From contig CAZLFQ010000001.1 of assembly GCA_964558975.1 (NCBI GenBank), positions 558,001 to 622,000 on the forward strand: a DNA stretch of 64,000 nucleotides, given 5' to 3'. Origin of the DNA: CAZLFQ01 sp964558975 (GTDB lineage Bacteria > Pseudomonadota > Alphaproteobacteria > Rickettsiales > Midichloriaceae). The position numbers and the translations under genes are program-made. Position 1 is the stretch's first letter, and every line of letters starts with the position of its first letter. Under the pieces are notes generated by a model. It had not been told where the DNA came from. It worked only from the letters and a program-made list of their open reading frames with translations, and searched no databases. Positions 1 through 9,045 of this stretch are shown in pieces.

Positions 1-733
1 TAACATCTGTAATTTTTTCTTTAGCAAAATTATTCATTGCAGCAACCGCTTCTTTACTCCAAAACATATCAGCTGGAGTATTAAATTTAGAATTTAAAAA
101 AGTATTCACACCTTTTTTAAAATTTGAAGAACCGAACTCACCATGATGTACATAGATATTACCATCATCTTCTTTTGCACTTAATTGATAACTACCACCA
201 CCAATATCCCAAACAATTGCAATTCTATCTTCTGCATCGCATGGCATATAATGGCTATCCGCAGATTTATAGCCTATTTCACCTTCCTCTTGCTGAGAAA
301 TTACTTTAAAGTTAAACCCATTTTCTTTTAGCAAATCCATATACTCTTGTATATTATCAGCATTTCTAGCCCATGCAGTTGCTATACCCGCATTATGAAC
401 AGCCCTTGGATTATCTATCCCATAGATGTCTAGTATCTTCATTAAACTTTTAATTCCCTCTTCCATACAATCTCTAGGAATTGTTCTACCATTAGGTGAT
501 TCACTAATACACTTTTGGTATGCCATAGGCATGTTTACTTCTTGCAGAGTTTTTACTATTTTCCCATTTTCTATATCAACTATAACTTCAACAGACTTTG
601 TAACTCCTGAACCTACATCAAACGCAAGCCTTGTCTCTAACGGAACACTGAATTTAGTATTACAAAGAAGTGTAGAAGTAAGTGCAGATAAATTAACATT
701 AGGAGCGAAAGAACTTTTACATTGATTAGACAT
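1..733 (-). CDS. Ppx/GppA-like phosphatase, C-terminus cut by window edge
   Basis: This frame is open from an ATG at 733 to the left edge (244 codons visible), so the protein is partial. The start follows a strong GAGGTGG ribosome site. Residues 36-47 (LAFDVGSGVTKS) match the first phosphate loop of the ASKHA fold. AGIATAWARNADN (115-127) and VISQQEEGEIGY (144-155) match the Ppx/GppA core that holds the catalytic Glu. VWDIGGGSYQL (174-184) is the second phosphate loop. The family hydrolyses polyphosphate or pppGpp. The 30-residue lead before loop 1 is longer than usual and the sequence is divergent, so the substrate is open. It lies downstream of tsaD on the same strand. Confidence 0.7.
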   Translation of the reverse strand, partial: MSNQCKSSFAPNVNLSALTSTLLCNTKFSVPLETRLAFDVGSGVTKSVEVIVDIENGKIVKTLQEVNMPMAYQKCISESPNGRTIPRDCMEEGIKSLMKILDIYGIDNPRAVHNAGIATAWARNADNIQEYMDLLKENGFNFKVISQQEEGEIGYKSADSHYMPCDAEDRIAIVWDIGGGSYQLSAKEDDGNIYVHHGEFGSSNFKKGVNTFLNSKFNTPADMFWSKEAVAAMNNFAKEKITDV

Positions 734-831
734 ATCACCACCTCATTTATGTAAAAAATAGTTTAAAGCAATAAAAACCATACTGCTTATTTATTAATAT
801 TTCGTTAATAACCTTGTTTTTATATAGGTTA

Positions 832-1836
832 TTATAAATCTATTGGCCACCTAGACTTAGGTTCAAAATCTAATCCATTAAAGTATCCAGACTTCATGCG
901 CTCTATACCAGCCCATGCGATCATTGCAGCATTGTCAGTACATAACCAAAGTGGAGGTGATATGACATTATATCCCTTTAAGATATTTGCAAGTTCAGAT
1001 TTTATATACTGATTTGCTGCAACGCCACCAGCAATTACAATTTGCTTAGATTCTATGCTAGTTGTGGCTATTGCTTTAGATAATTTTGAACAGATTATTT
1101 TTGAAACTGTATATTGAAAAGAGGCTGCAATATTTTGTTTAACCTCAATATCATTTATATCTACTGAATCTACAGTTTTTTTAACAGCAGTCTTAAGCCC
1201 TGAAAATGAAAAATTTAGGTCGTTTGAGTTAATAAGTGGCAATGGAAACTTATACATATTAGGATTCCCAGATTTTGCTAACTCTTCAATCTTAGGTCCC
1301 CCTGGATACGTAAGATTCATCATCTTAGCAACTTTATCAAATGCTTCACCCACGGCATCATCGATTGTCGAACCAATAATTTTATACTGCCCTACCCCTT
1401 GCGCTTCTATAATTTGACAATGCCCGCCAGAAACTAGCAACAATAAAAATGGAAAATCCAATGATTCATCAATAAGCCTTGCAGAAAGCGCATGACCTTC
1501 TAAGTGGTTTACAGCTACAAACTTTTTCTTAGCAGCAGAAGCTAAGCCTTTTGCATATAAAACGCCTACCAAGACCCCACCAATCAAACCGGGCCCACCT
1601 GTAACAGCTATTGCATCTATTTCAGACAAGTTTAATCCAGATTCTACAATAGCCTTAGCAACCATGGAATCTAGAATGTCTAAATGGCTTCTCGAAGCAA
1701 TTTCTGGAACAACCCCACCAAATACTTCATGGGCTTTTAATTGCGAGAACACCAAATGTGAATATATTTTTCTATCATCGCCAATAATAGCAACGGATGT
1801 TTCATCACAGCTAGTCTCTATTCCCAGAACGATCAT
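832..1836 (-). CDS. tsaD: tRNA N6-adenosine threonylcarbamoyltransferase TsaD
   Basis: TsaD transfers the threonylcarbamoyl group from TC-AMP to A37 of ANN-decoding tRNAs (t6A). The ATG at 1836 overlaps the tsaC stop as ATGA. The longer reading from 1884 adds 16 residues that do not fit the family. From this start the protein has 334 residues, the usual length, beginning MIVLGIETSCDETS. The metal-binding HxxxH (HLEGH) falls at 111-115, and SGGH and the GGVAANQ segment follow. The coupling to tsaC puts two steps of one pathway in one transcript. Confidence 0.95.
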   Translation of the reverse strand: MIVLGIETSCDETSVAIIGDDRKIYSHLVFSQLKAHEVFGGVVPEIASRSHLDILDSMVAKAIVESGLNLSEIDAIAVTGGPGLIGGVLVGVLYAKGLASAAKKKFVAVNHLEGHALSARLIDESLDFPFLLLLVSGGHCQIIEAQGVGQYKIIGSTIDDAVGEAFDKVAKMMNLTYPGGPKIEELAKSGNPNMYKFPLPLINSNDLNFSFSGLKTAVKKTVDSVDINDIEVKQNIAASFQYTVSKIICSKLSKAIATTSIESKQIVIAGGVAANQYIKSELANILKGYNVISPPLWLCTDNAAMIAWAGIERMKSGYFNGLDFEPKSRWPIDL

Positions 1837-2399
1837 ATTTTCACCGCACCCTGCCTTAAAATCTTTGGAATTTGCGACGTACAATCAAAAATAGTAGATG
1901 GCACAGCAAGAAGATTATCTTGAAATACAATGCCAGATACTTTGTCCAAAAAAGCAGTTTTAATTTCTTGTTCAGTTAATAAATTTGACTGACCAGAAAT
2001 ATTAGCACTTGTGCCAACTAAAGGTTTGTTAAATTGTTGCAAAATTTCGTTTATTATCTTGCCATTTGGCATTCTAAGCGCTACTGAATCAAAGCTACCG
2101 TTTATGCTTTTTGATAAGATCGAATCATTACGAATAGGGACTACTAATGTCAAAGCTCCTGGCCAATATTTACTTGCAAGTTCTAATGCCACATCAGTAA
2201 AAATACCAATGGTCAAAGCTTGGTTTAGATCCTTCACTAATACTGGTAATGGATGATTATCCTTTCTGCCTTTAATGCTTATCAATTTTCGAACAGCTTG
2301 ATCATTAGTCGCATCACATGTCAAAGCGTGCAAAGTATCAGTTGGCAAAACTAAAACTTGCCCACTCTCTAATAATGATAAAATTCCTAAAATCTCCAC
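1833..2399 (-). CDS. tsaC: L-threonylcarbamoyladenylate synthase (Sua5/YrdC/YwlC)
   Basis: It makes threonylcarbamoyl-AMP from threonine, bicarbonate and ATP, the first step of t6A synthesis. PTDTLHAL (19-26), the basic KGRKDNHPLPVLV segment (43-55) and GTSANISG near residue 133 are the nucleotide and threonine binding signature of the YrdC fold. At 188 residues it is the short single-domain form without the Sua5 C-terminal domain. The start is GTG, preceded by AGGG four bases upstream. It is translationally coupled to tsaD. Confidence 0.9.
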   Translation of the reverse strand: MEILGILSLLESGQVLVLPTDTLHALTCDATNDQAVRKLISIKGRKDNHPLPVLVKDLNQALTIGIFTDVALELASKYWPGALTLVVPIRNDSILSKSINGSFDSVALRMPNGKIINEILQQFNKPLVGTSANISGQSNLLTEQEIKTAFLDKVSGIVFQDNLLAVPSTIFDCTSQIPKILRQGAVKI

Positions 2400-2464
2400 G
2401 TGCCCTAACCACTAAATAACGCCCAATTTTATTACAAAACCACCTACGCTTCAAGTTAATATTA

Positions 2465-3307
2465 TTACCTTGAATTGCCATCAATGCGTTTGTTTTCAAA
2501 TTGCGGTGGCAAGCTCACTTTACTAGTATCAACACTATTGGATATACTCTGCGTAGGCACTGCTGAACTTGATAAAACAAATGCAGCATCTATAGTAGGG
2601 GCTACAGCATGCAATACTTCTTTTCTCTTTTTCTCATCCTCAATGGCCTTTTTTAGCAATACTACAGCTTCTTCACGACCTATAAGTTTAGCGTGATCAA
2701 GCGGGGTTTGATTATCATCGTTTTCGATATTAAGCTTCACGTTATCAGCTGCTATTAGCATCTTCAAAATATCTATACATCCATATCTAACAGCCCGATG
2801 CAGAGGGGTAACTCCACAATAATCTTGTACATTAACATCTATTCCCTTCACTGCTAGTAAAAGTTCAGTACCGACTTTATTGCTAAAGTATACAGCTGAA
2901 TGCAGAGCCGTATTTCCATATAAATCTTGTGTGTTTGGCTCCACACCTTTTGCCATCGCTAAAACCCTAAGAACTTCTGTGCATATCCTACCTGCTGCCC
3001 AACTAATAGGAGTGCGACCAAGACAATCAACAGCATTCACATTAGCCCCACTTTCTATTAACAATCTAGCTACATCGGCTTGATCATCAATTGCTGCACG
3101 ATGAAGAGGTGTAAATCCTTTTTCGTCCACAGGATCAATTACAATTCCTTTTGTTGCTACTAATATTTTAGCAGCATCTAAATTACCTGACATTGCGGCC
3201 CAATGAAGTCGTGTACGACTATTCTGATCAACAGCATTTACACCACCTTCTTTAAACCAACCAGGTTCGTTTTCTATTGATAAATCTGTAAATCTTTCTT
3301 TAGACAT
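2465..3307 (-). CDS. ankyrin repeat protein
   Basis: Residues 28-230 form about six ankyrin repeats of 33-34 residues, recognisable by TPLHRAA, TALHSAV and TPLDHAK at each repeat start. Most of them contain the A..G/LL..K core. No signal peptide or membrane segment is seen. After the repeats there is a charged stretch (about 223-240) and a low-complexity Ser/Ala/Val tail. Ankyrin proteins mediate protein-protein contacts and in host-associated bacteria are often secreted effectors; that role is inference here. The start has a good AAGGG site. Confidence 0.8.
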   Translation of the reverse strand: MSKERFTDLSIENEPGWFKEGGVNAVDQNSRTRLHWAAMSGNLDAAKILVATKGIVIDPVDEKGFTPLHRAAIDDQADVARLLIESGANVNAVDCLGRTPISWAAGRICTEVLRVLAMAKGVEPNTQDLYGNTALHSAVYFSNKVGTELLLAVKGIDVNVQDYCGVTPLHRAVRYGCIDILKMLIAADNVKLNIENDDNQTPLDHAKLIGREEAVVLLKKAIEDEKKRKEVLHAVAPTIDAAFVLSSSAVPTQSISNSVDTSKVSLPPQFENKRIDGNSR

Positions 3308-3368
3308 AACAACCCTTTAACTACCCACAGCACCTATACTACAAGCTCAACTTGCTAGCAAGATCATC

Positions 3369-3899
3369 CTAACCATGACTTTGCTTAATGGTTTTTGAAG
3401 CTGATGCTATGTAATCCATCAAAGCGAGCAATACTCCAGAAACTACAAAGACCAAGTGAATAACTACCATCCAATATATTGTTCTTTCTGGTGTATGCTC
3501 GGCTTCCATAAATACTTTTAACAAATGGATTCCTGATATAGCTACAATTGATGCAACTAACTTAAGCTTTAATGCTGAGAAATCTACCGATGCTTTCCAG
3601 TCTGGGTTATCTTTATGACCGTCTAAGTCCATACGCGAAACAAAGTTTTCGTAACCAGCAAACATAACTATCAAAAGCAAGTTTCCTGCAAGTGTCAGAT
3701 CAATTAAAGATAGCACCCCTAAAACTGCATTTGTCTGAGTCAAATTTGGTAAAGCTGAAGCAAAATGTAGTAATTCTTGTAGGAAGCTAACTACTAAAAC
3801 CAGCAAAGCTACTACCAAGCCCAAATACATTGGTGCCATCAACCAGCGTGATGCAAACAAACCTCTCTCTAATGCATTTTCAATTTTTTGACGAGCCAT
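3369..3899 (-). CDS. UPF0114 (YqhA-type) inner membrane protein
   Basis: This 176-residue polytopic protein has hydrophobic segments at about 19-45, 58-85, 113-130 and 140-162. The opening ENALERGLFASRWLMAP and the central FVSRMDLDGHKDNPDW are typical of the conserved UPF0114/TIGR00645 family. The family is widespread in proteobacteria and its function is not established. The ATG follows GAGGAATTT, a clear ribosome site. It stands between uvrC and the ankyrin gene with no evident functional link. Confidence 0.85.
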   Translation of the reverse strand: MARQKIENALERGLFASRWLMAPMYLGLVVALLVLVVSFLQELLHFASALPNLTQTNAVLGVLSLIDLTLAGNLLLIVMFAGYENFVSRMDLDGHKDNPDWKASVDFSALKLKLVASIVAISGIHLLKVFMEAEHTPERTIYWMVVIHLVFVVSGVLLALMDYIASASKTIKQSHG

Positions 3900-3965
3900 A
3901 AATTCCTCTTTGAATTTCAGATAAAACTATATCATCTTTAAACTTATTTGCAATTTCTGAAAAAA

Positions 3966-5816
3966 CTACCGTAACTGCTGCAAAATTTTCTCAGCCATTT
4001 TACGGCTTATTCCATCCACCTTCATAATGTCTTCTACAGAAGCAGCTTTAATTGCTGCAACTGAACCAAAATAGCTTAATAAAGCATTCTTACGTTTTGC
4101 CCCAATACCTGGCAAATCATCTAATGTCGATTTTTTCAAATCCTTCGCGCGCTTTTTCCTATGGGCAGTGATTGCGAATCTATGCACTTCATCTCGAATA
4201 GTTTGTAAATAGTGTAAAGTTTTATCCCCTTTGGGCAATTGAAAGATATCTTGGTCATCTGTATAAAAATGCTCTCTGCCAGCATTCCTATTAACTCCTT
4301 TAGCAATACAAACCAATTTAATATCATTTATTCCAAAGCTTTTCATAACTTCTTTTGCAGCACCAAAATGCCCCTTCCCTCCATCGACTAACATGAGTGA
4401 AGGGTAATTTTTAGAATTTAATTTTTCTAATCTTCTGGTCAATACTTCTCTAAGCATTGCATAATCATCTTGCTTTTTAGGAGTCTGAATTAAAAAAGAG
4501 CGATACTCGCTTTTTTGAAACCCATCAGGTGTAGCTACAATCATTGCACCAACAGCATACGTCCCAAAATTATGACTGTTATCATATACCTCTATACGCT
4601 TAATTGGCTTAGTCATTTTAAATAAATTAGCAACGGCTTGTAATTGATGCGCATTGGTTATTCTTTGCCTTTCCCGTTCCATTAGTGCATTTTTGGCATT
4701 GTCTTGGGCAAATTCAATTAAATCCTTCAGCGCACCAATTTTAGGTGTTTTAATCGTAACTTTATATTTGATATAATCAGTCAATGCTGAGCTTATATCG
4801 TCGCCATTCACAAGCTCACGATCGATAACTATTTGCTTAGGTGGCAAATTATTTTGGTAAAATTGTCCAATAAAAGTTTCAAGAATTTCACCTAAGTAAT
4901 CCTCTTCAACATCATCAAAAAAATATGCTTTATGCCCATAATTTTGACCTGTTCTAATAAAGAATACTTGTAAACAACAATTACCATTATCATTTCTATG
5001 CAAAGCAATTAAATCTGTATCTTTAATTTGATAATTACTAAATATATTTTTTGCCTGAATATGAGATAAAGCCTTGATTCTATCCCTAATTATCGCAGCT
5101 CTTTCATAATCCATTTTCTCACTTGCTAGGTGCATATCCTTACTCAGATGGTGCTGGATAGCAGTAGAATCTCCGTTCAAAAACTTTTTAGTCTCATCAA
5201 CTAAAACTGCATACTCATTTTTTTCAATCTTGCCAACACAAGGCGCTGTACATCTTTTAATTTGGTACTGAAGGCAAGGCCTTGTCCTTGAAGAAAAAAA
5301 ATCATTTGTACACGGCCTAATTTGAAAGATTTTCTGTATTTGAGTTATTGTTTGGTTCACGCTGCCTGCCGACGCAAATGGGCCAAAATAAATCCCACCT
5401 TTTTTAGGCTTGCCTCTGTATTTAGTTATTCTTGGAAACTCATGATTTTGCTCAATTACTATGTAAGGAAAAGATTTGTCATCCTTTAGGGCTATATTGA
5501 ATATTGGTTTATCTGACTTAATCAAACTAGCTTCAAGTATTAGCGCCTCAGCCTCGGTCTTGGTTATAATGTATTCCATTCGTGAAACTTGAGAAACCAT
5601 TCTTCTCAACCTATTCGGCAAAGCTTCTATCTTGGTGTATGAAATAACTCTTTTAGGTAAGTTTTTAGCCTTTCCTACGTACAAACAAATATTATGAGCA
5701 TCGTACATTTTATAAATACCAGCAGCCTGTGGCATACTATCCACCTGCTCTTTTATAATCTTTGTTCCATTTTTGATATTATCAAAGCTCATCTGCAAAT
5801 TTGCTAAAACCCTCAT
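3966..5816 (-). CDS. uvrC: excinuclease ABC subunit C
   Basis: UvrC makes the 3' and 5' incisions around bulky DNA lesions after handover from UvrAB. The GIY-YIG nuclease is at about 30-105 (GIYKMYD, LYVGKAKNLPKRV). A Cys cluster (CLQYQIKRCTAPCVG) lies near residue 175, a UVR motif (MDYERAAIIRDRI) near 215, and the RNase H-like nuclease begins at IEVYDNSHNFGTYAVG. A tandem helix-hairpin-helix domain closes the protein (LPGIGAKRKNAL, VDGISRKMAEKI). Length 616 fits. The start may instead be the ATG at 5792; neither has a good ribosome site. Confidence 0.95.
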   Translation of the reverse strand: MRVLANLQMSFDNIKNGTKIIKEQVDSMPQAAGIYKMYDAHNICLYVGKAKNLPKRVISYTKIEALPNRLRRMVSQVSRMEYIITKTEAEALILEASLIKSDKPIFNIALKDDKSFPYIVIEQNHEFPRITKYRGKPKKGGIYFGPFASAGSVNQTITQIQKIFQIRPCTNDFFSSRTRPCLQYQIKRCTAPCVGKIEKNEYAVLVDETKKFLNGDSTAIQHHLSKDMHLASEKMDYERAAIIRDRIKALSHIQAKNIFSNYQIKDTDLIALHRNDNGNCCLQVFFIRTGQNYGHKAYFFDDVEEDYLGEILETFIGQFYQNNLPPKQIVIDRELVNGDDISSALTDYIKYKVTIKTPKIGALKDLIEFAQDNAKNALMERERQRITNAHQLQAVANLFKMTKPIKRIEVYDNSHNFGTYAVGAMIVATPDGFQKSEYRSFLIQTPKKQDDYAMLREVLTRRLEKLNSKNYPSLMLVDGGKGHFGAAKEVMKSFGINDIKLVCIAKGVNRNAGREHFYTDDQDIFQLPKGDKTLHYLQTIRDEVHRFAITAHRKKRAKDLKKSTLDDLPGIGAKRKNALLSYFGSVAAIKAASVEDIMKVDGISRKMAEKILQQLR

Positions 5817-5860
5817 TATGGATTAAAATATAGTATTATGGGTTGTTTTCAAAGGTATTT

Positions 5861-6163
5861 ATGACAATAGGAGCTGGTGCATTGGCGGGTTCAGGAAACA
5901 TATTCAGTGGTATGATTCAAACATCTGCTGCAACAAGTACTAAAGGTATGAATGAATTAGGTAGTGCAAGACAAAACATACAACCACTTATTGGCCCTGG
6001 TAACGCAGTATCTTCTTTTGCTTCTGCAATGAACATAACTCAAAGCATTGACCCAGGCTCACTTTCGCCTGTTAAGATTGCAGATATTGGCAACCTTGGC
6101 TTACCAGGATCTAATAGTAACTTGCCAAGTCTCTTTGGTGGGAAAAAAGGCACTGCAAGATAA
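5861..6163 (+). CDS. small hypothetical protein, Gly/Ser/Asn-rich
   Basis: Not recognised. It is a 100-residue product beginning MTIGAGALAGSGNIF, rich in Gly, Ser, Asn and Ala and ending in a basic GGKKGTAR tail. No clear signal peptide or membrane helix is present. The ATG at 5861 is preceded by AAAGG five bases upstream and is preferred over the in-frame TTG at 5843. It is transcribed divergently from uvrC and lies 71 bases before the DedD-like gene. The composition and the ribosome site suggest a real gene, but there is no family evidence. Confidence 0.5.
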   Translation: MTIGAGALAGSGNIFSGMIQTSAATSTKGMNELGSARQNIQPLIGPGNAVSSFASAMNITQSIDPGSLSPVKIADIGNLGLPGSNSNLPSLFGGKKGTAR

Positions 6164-6234
6164 CCCAAACATTATCCATGACAGATCATCTTATTTTTTC
6201 TATATTGAAAAAAGTGTAAGTTCATTATGCATGT

Positions 6235-6855
6235 ATGAAAAATAACAAAGACGATTTATATAGCACTTTAGTTCCTAGCCTAAAAGATAAGTTCTTTCAG
6301 CAACAGCTGAACTTTGAGGAAGAACAAAAAGAAGAAAGCAATGGCGGTAAAAAATATTTCAAATATTTTGCTTATGCAGCCTCACTAACTGTGGCTGTAA
6401 CTGTTTTTTCATATCTTGCATTTACTGCGTATAAATATTCAGCGAAACCAGAAAGTATCCAAGATATTCCTCTTGTAAAAAAAGATATCACCCCAATAAG
6501 AACGATACCATCTGATCCAGGGGGTGAAAAATTTTCTAATCAGGACAAACTGATCTATAACAATCTTTTGGACAACTCAGTTGAAAAAGCTGAAGCTCCA
6601 GAGCCTGAATTAAGATCCCCTGTAGAAACTCCAAAACCAAAACTAGAGGCAAAGGCGGAGCCTGTGAAAAAGCAAGTTGAAGAAACACCTCAACCACAAA
6701 TTCCTGCATCCAACCCAAGTAAGCAGGAAGAACCTAAAAAAATCACAACCAAGATAAAAACTAAAGTTGCTAAAACAATTAAAAAAATTGATAATCCTTT
6801 TGATATCTTAGACAGCGACATGAGCGCTTTGGAAACCGATAAAATTAAAAACTAA
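6235..6855 (+). CDS. DedD/SPOR-family-like membrane protein lacking a SPOR domain
   Basis: A charged cytoplasmic N-terminus is followed by one membrane helix (about 42-64) and then a periplasmic linker starting PLVKKDITPIRTIPSDPGG (79-97). That linker resembles alphaproteobacterial SPOR proteins encoded just before nagZ. Residues 115-185 are Pro/Glu/Lys-rich. The protein ends at FDILDSDMSALETDKIKN without the roughly 75-residue SPOR fold that binds denuded glycan. The nagZ ATG begins three bases after the stop, so no downstream SPOR fragment exists. Truncation of a cell-division or wall protein is the simplest reading. No good ribosome site is seen. Confidence 0.55.
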   Translation: MKNNKDDLYSTLVPSLKDKFFQQQLNFEEEQKEESNGGKKYFKYFAYAASLTVAVTVFSYLAFTAYKYSAKPESIQDIPLVKKDITPIRTIPSDPGGEKFSNQDKLIYNNLLDNSVEKAEAPEPELRSPVETPKPKLEAKAEPVKKQVEETPQPQIPASNPSKQEEPKKITTKIKTKVAKTIKKIDNPFDILDSDMSALETDKIKN

Positions 6856-6858
6856 AAA

Positions 6859-7875
6859 ATGAAAAGCGTAATATTTGGACTTGAAGGCCTAGAATTAAAA
6901 CAGGAAGAAAGAGATTTTTTCAAGGCCCAGCAACCATTAGGATTTATCTTGTTTGCACGAAATATAAAAGATCATCAACAAGTTAAAAGCCTAGTAGAAG
7001 ACTTAAAGTCGTGCGTGAATCACGATTATGTTCCAATACTAATTGATCAAGAAGGCGGGCGTGTTAGACGCTTAAAACCTCCATTATTTCGTGAAGCAAA
7101 AGCAGCCAAAATTTATGCAAACTTAGCTGAATCGAATTTAGAAGCTGCAAAACAAATGACATTCTTAAACCATTATTTAATGGGAAAGGAATTGATGGAG
7201 CTTGGCATCAACACAAACTGCGCACCTGTTGCCGATCTATTGTTTGATGGAGCGCATGAGATTGTTAGTGATCGTAGTTTTGGCAAAGACCCTCAACAAG
7301 TTATAGAGCTTTGCCGCGCAGCAGCTCTTGGTCTGCAAGCAGCAGGCGTAACTCCAATAATTAAACATATACCTGGGCATGGCCGTGCAAAAGTAGATAG
7401 CCATTTCGATTTACCAAAAGTTACTACATCATTAAGTGAATTGGAAAAAACTGATTTCCTGCCATTTAAAGAACTTAGTAATATTCCTATAGCAATGACT
7501 GCACATATGATTTTTGATGCTCTTGATCCAAATCTACCTGTCACATTATCTGCAGCTGCTGTGAATTACATTAGAGAAAAAATGGGCTTTAAAAACATTC
7601 TACTTACAGATGACTTATCTATGAAAGCACTGACAGGTAGCTTTACTGAAAAAGTTAACCAAGCTCAAGAGGCTGGGTGCGATGTCATGCTTCATTGCGA
7701 CGGGAACATGAAAGCTATGCAAGAAATTGCCTCTGCTACAAGTATTGCTCCAACTTGGATTTTAGAATTACTAGAAAATCAAATCTGCCCACCATTAGAA
7801 AAATCATTTAGCCATTTAGTTAATGCAACAGAAATAGACTTGGTCAAAGGCTTAAGTGAAACTATAGCTATATAA
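6859..7875 (+). CDS. nagZ: beta-N-acetylhexosaminidase NagZ (GH3)
   Basis: NagZ removes GlcNAc from anhydromuropeptides during peptidoglycan recycling in the cytoplasm. The GH3 fold is clear: DQEGGRVRRL (63-72), KHIPGHG (169-175) followed by DSH (180-182), and TDDLSMKAL (250-258), which carries the nucleophilic Asp. Length 338 is normal and no signal peptide is present. It is tightly coupled to the upstream DedD-like gene, an arrangement common in alphaproteobacteria. Confidence 0.93.
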   Translation: MKSVIFGLEGLELKQEERDFFKAQQPLGFILFARNIKDHQQVKSLVEDLKSCVNHDYVPILIDQEGGRVRRLKPPLFREAKAAKIYANLAESNLEAAKQMTFLNHYLMGKELMELGINTNCAPVADLLFDGAHEIVSDRSFGKDPQQVIELCRAAALGLQAAGVTPIIKHIPGHGRAKVDSHFDLPKVTTSLSELEKTDFLPFKELSNIPIAMTAHMIFDALDPNLPVTLSAAAVNYIREKMGFKNILLTDDLSMKALTGSFTEKVNQAQEAGCDVMLHCDGNMKAMQEIASATSIAPTWILELLENQICPPLEKSFSHLVNATEIDLVKGLSETIAI

Positions 7876-7904
7876 CTTTCTTTGGGTTTGAATAAATCGC
7901 TAGA

Positions 7905-8978
7905 CTAAGCTGCTACCATATCGCTTTTTCTAACTCTCTTACTCTCAGACTTCAACTGCCCACATGCAGCGAATATATCCTGCCCGCGAGGAGTTCTAAT
8001 TGGCGACATATATCCCGCTTCTTGAACCACATTCGCAAATCGTTTGATCTGAGCATCAGTCGAACATTCGTAAGGCGCACCCGGCCATGGATTAAATGGG
8101 ATCAAATTTATTTTTGATGGGATACCTTTTATAAGTCGAATCAATTCACGTGCGTCCGCTTCCGAATCATTCACATCTTTTAACATCACATATTCGAATG
8201 TAATACGAGTGCGATTTGTAAGCGCTGGATAATTTCTACAAGCATCGAGCAATTGCTCAATCGGGTATTTTTTATTTATTGGAACTATATGATTGCGCAA
8301 TTCATCATTAACAGCATGCAAAGAGATTGCCAAGTTCACACCCAACTCCTTACCACATTCAAAAATCATTGGCACAACGCCTGAAGTTGAAAGTGTAATT
8401 TTTCTTTTAGACAAGCATAAACCTTCTGGGCTCATGAATATCTTCAATGCCTTCACAACGTTCTCAAAATTATATAATGGCTCTCCCATTCCCATCATCA
8501 CGATGTTTGTGAGCTTCCTTGAATCATTGCTTGCTGGCCAATCATTTAAGCAATCTTTAGCATGCATGAATTGTGCAACAATCTCTCTCGCCTCTAAATT
8601 TCTAACTAAAGTTTGTGTGCCTGTATGGCAGAATTTACAAGTCAAAGTACAGCCCACTTGTGAAGAAATACAAAGTGTTCCGCGCGTTTTTTCTGGGATA
8701 AAAACAGTTTCAATTTCGTTTTTATCATCGAGTTTAAGTAGCCATTTTCTGGTTTCATCAAATGATATTAACTCTTTACTAACATCTATTCTTCTCAATG
8801 TGTAAAGCGACGACAGCTTCTCACGAAATGCCTTAGAAAGGTCAGTCATTAGGTTAAAGTCCTGCACTCCTTGGTTATATATCCAATACCAAAGCTGCTT
8901 TGCACGGAACGGTTTTTCTCCAAGATCAACGCATAATTGCTTTAACTCTTCTAGATCTAACCCTATGATATTCTGCAT
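7905..8978 (-). CDS. rlmN: dual-specificity 23S rRNA/tRNA methyltransferase RlmN
   Basis: This radical SAM enzyme methylates C2 of A2503 in 23S rRNA and A37 of some tRNAs. The cluster-binding CxxxCxxC is at Cys110, Cys114 and Cys117 (GCTLTCKFCHTG). GMGEPLYNFENV and a catalytic Cys in QDIFAACGQL near the end complete the family signature. The N-terminal accessory helices (KPFRAKQLWYWIY) are present. It is convergent with nagZ, with 29 bases between the stops. Confidence 0.95.
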   Translation of the reverse strand: MQNIIGLDLEELKQLCVDLGEKPFRAKQLWYWIYNQGVQDFNLMTDLSKAFREKLSSLYTLRRIDVSKELISFDETRKWLLKLDDKNEIETVFIPEKTRGTLCISSQVGCTLTCKFCHTGTQTLVRNLEAREIVAQFMHAKDCLNDWPASNDSRKLTNIVMMGMGEPLYNFENVVKALKIFMSPEGLCLSKRKITLSTSGVVPMIFECGKELGVNLAISLHAVNDELRNHIVPINKKYPIEQLLDACRNYPALTNRTRITFEYVMLKDVNDSEADARELIRLIKGIPSKINLIPFNPWPGAPYECSTDAQIKRFANVVQEAGYMSPIRTPRGQDIFAACGQLKSESKRVRKSDMVAA

Positions 8979-9045
8979 AAAACCACTGATTTTTTATGGC
9001 ATTATAGCATATTATCCATAATTAACCAACAATGAGTTAGTTATA

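Noticed and set aside
124..725. Two plus-strand frames near the left edge
   Set aside because: They lie wholly inside the Ppx/GppA-like gene on the other strand, have no ribosome site and no recognisable protein.
1837..1884. A longer TsaD start at 1884
   Set aside because: It adds 16 residues that overlap tsaC and do not belong to the family. The ATGA coupling at 1836 gives the normal N-terminus and places HxxxH at the expected positions.
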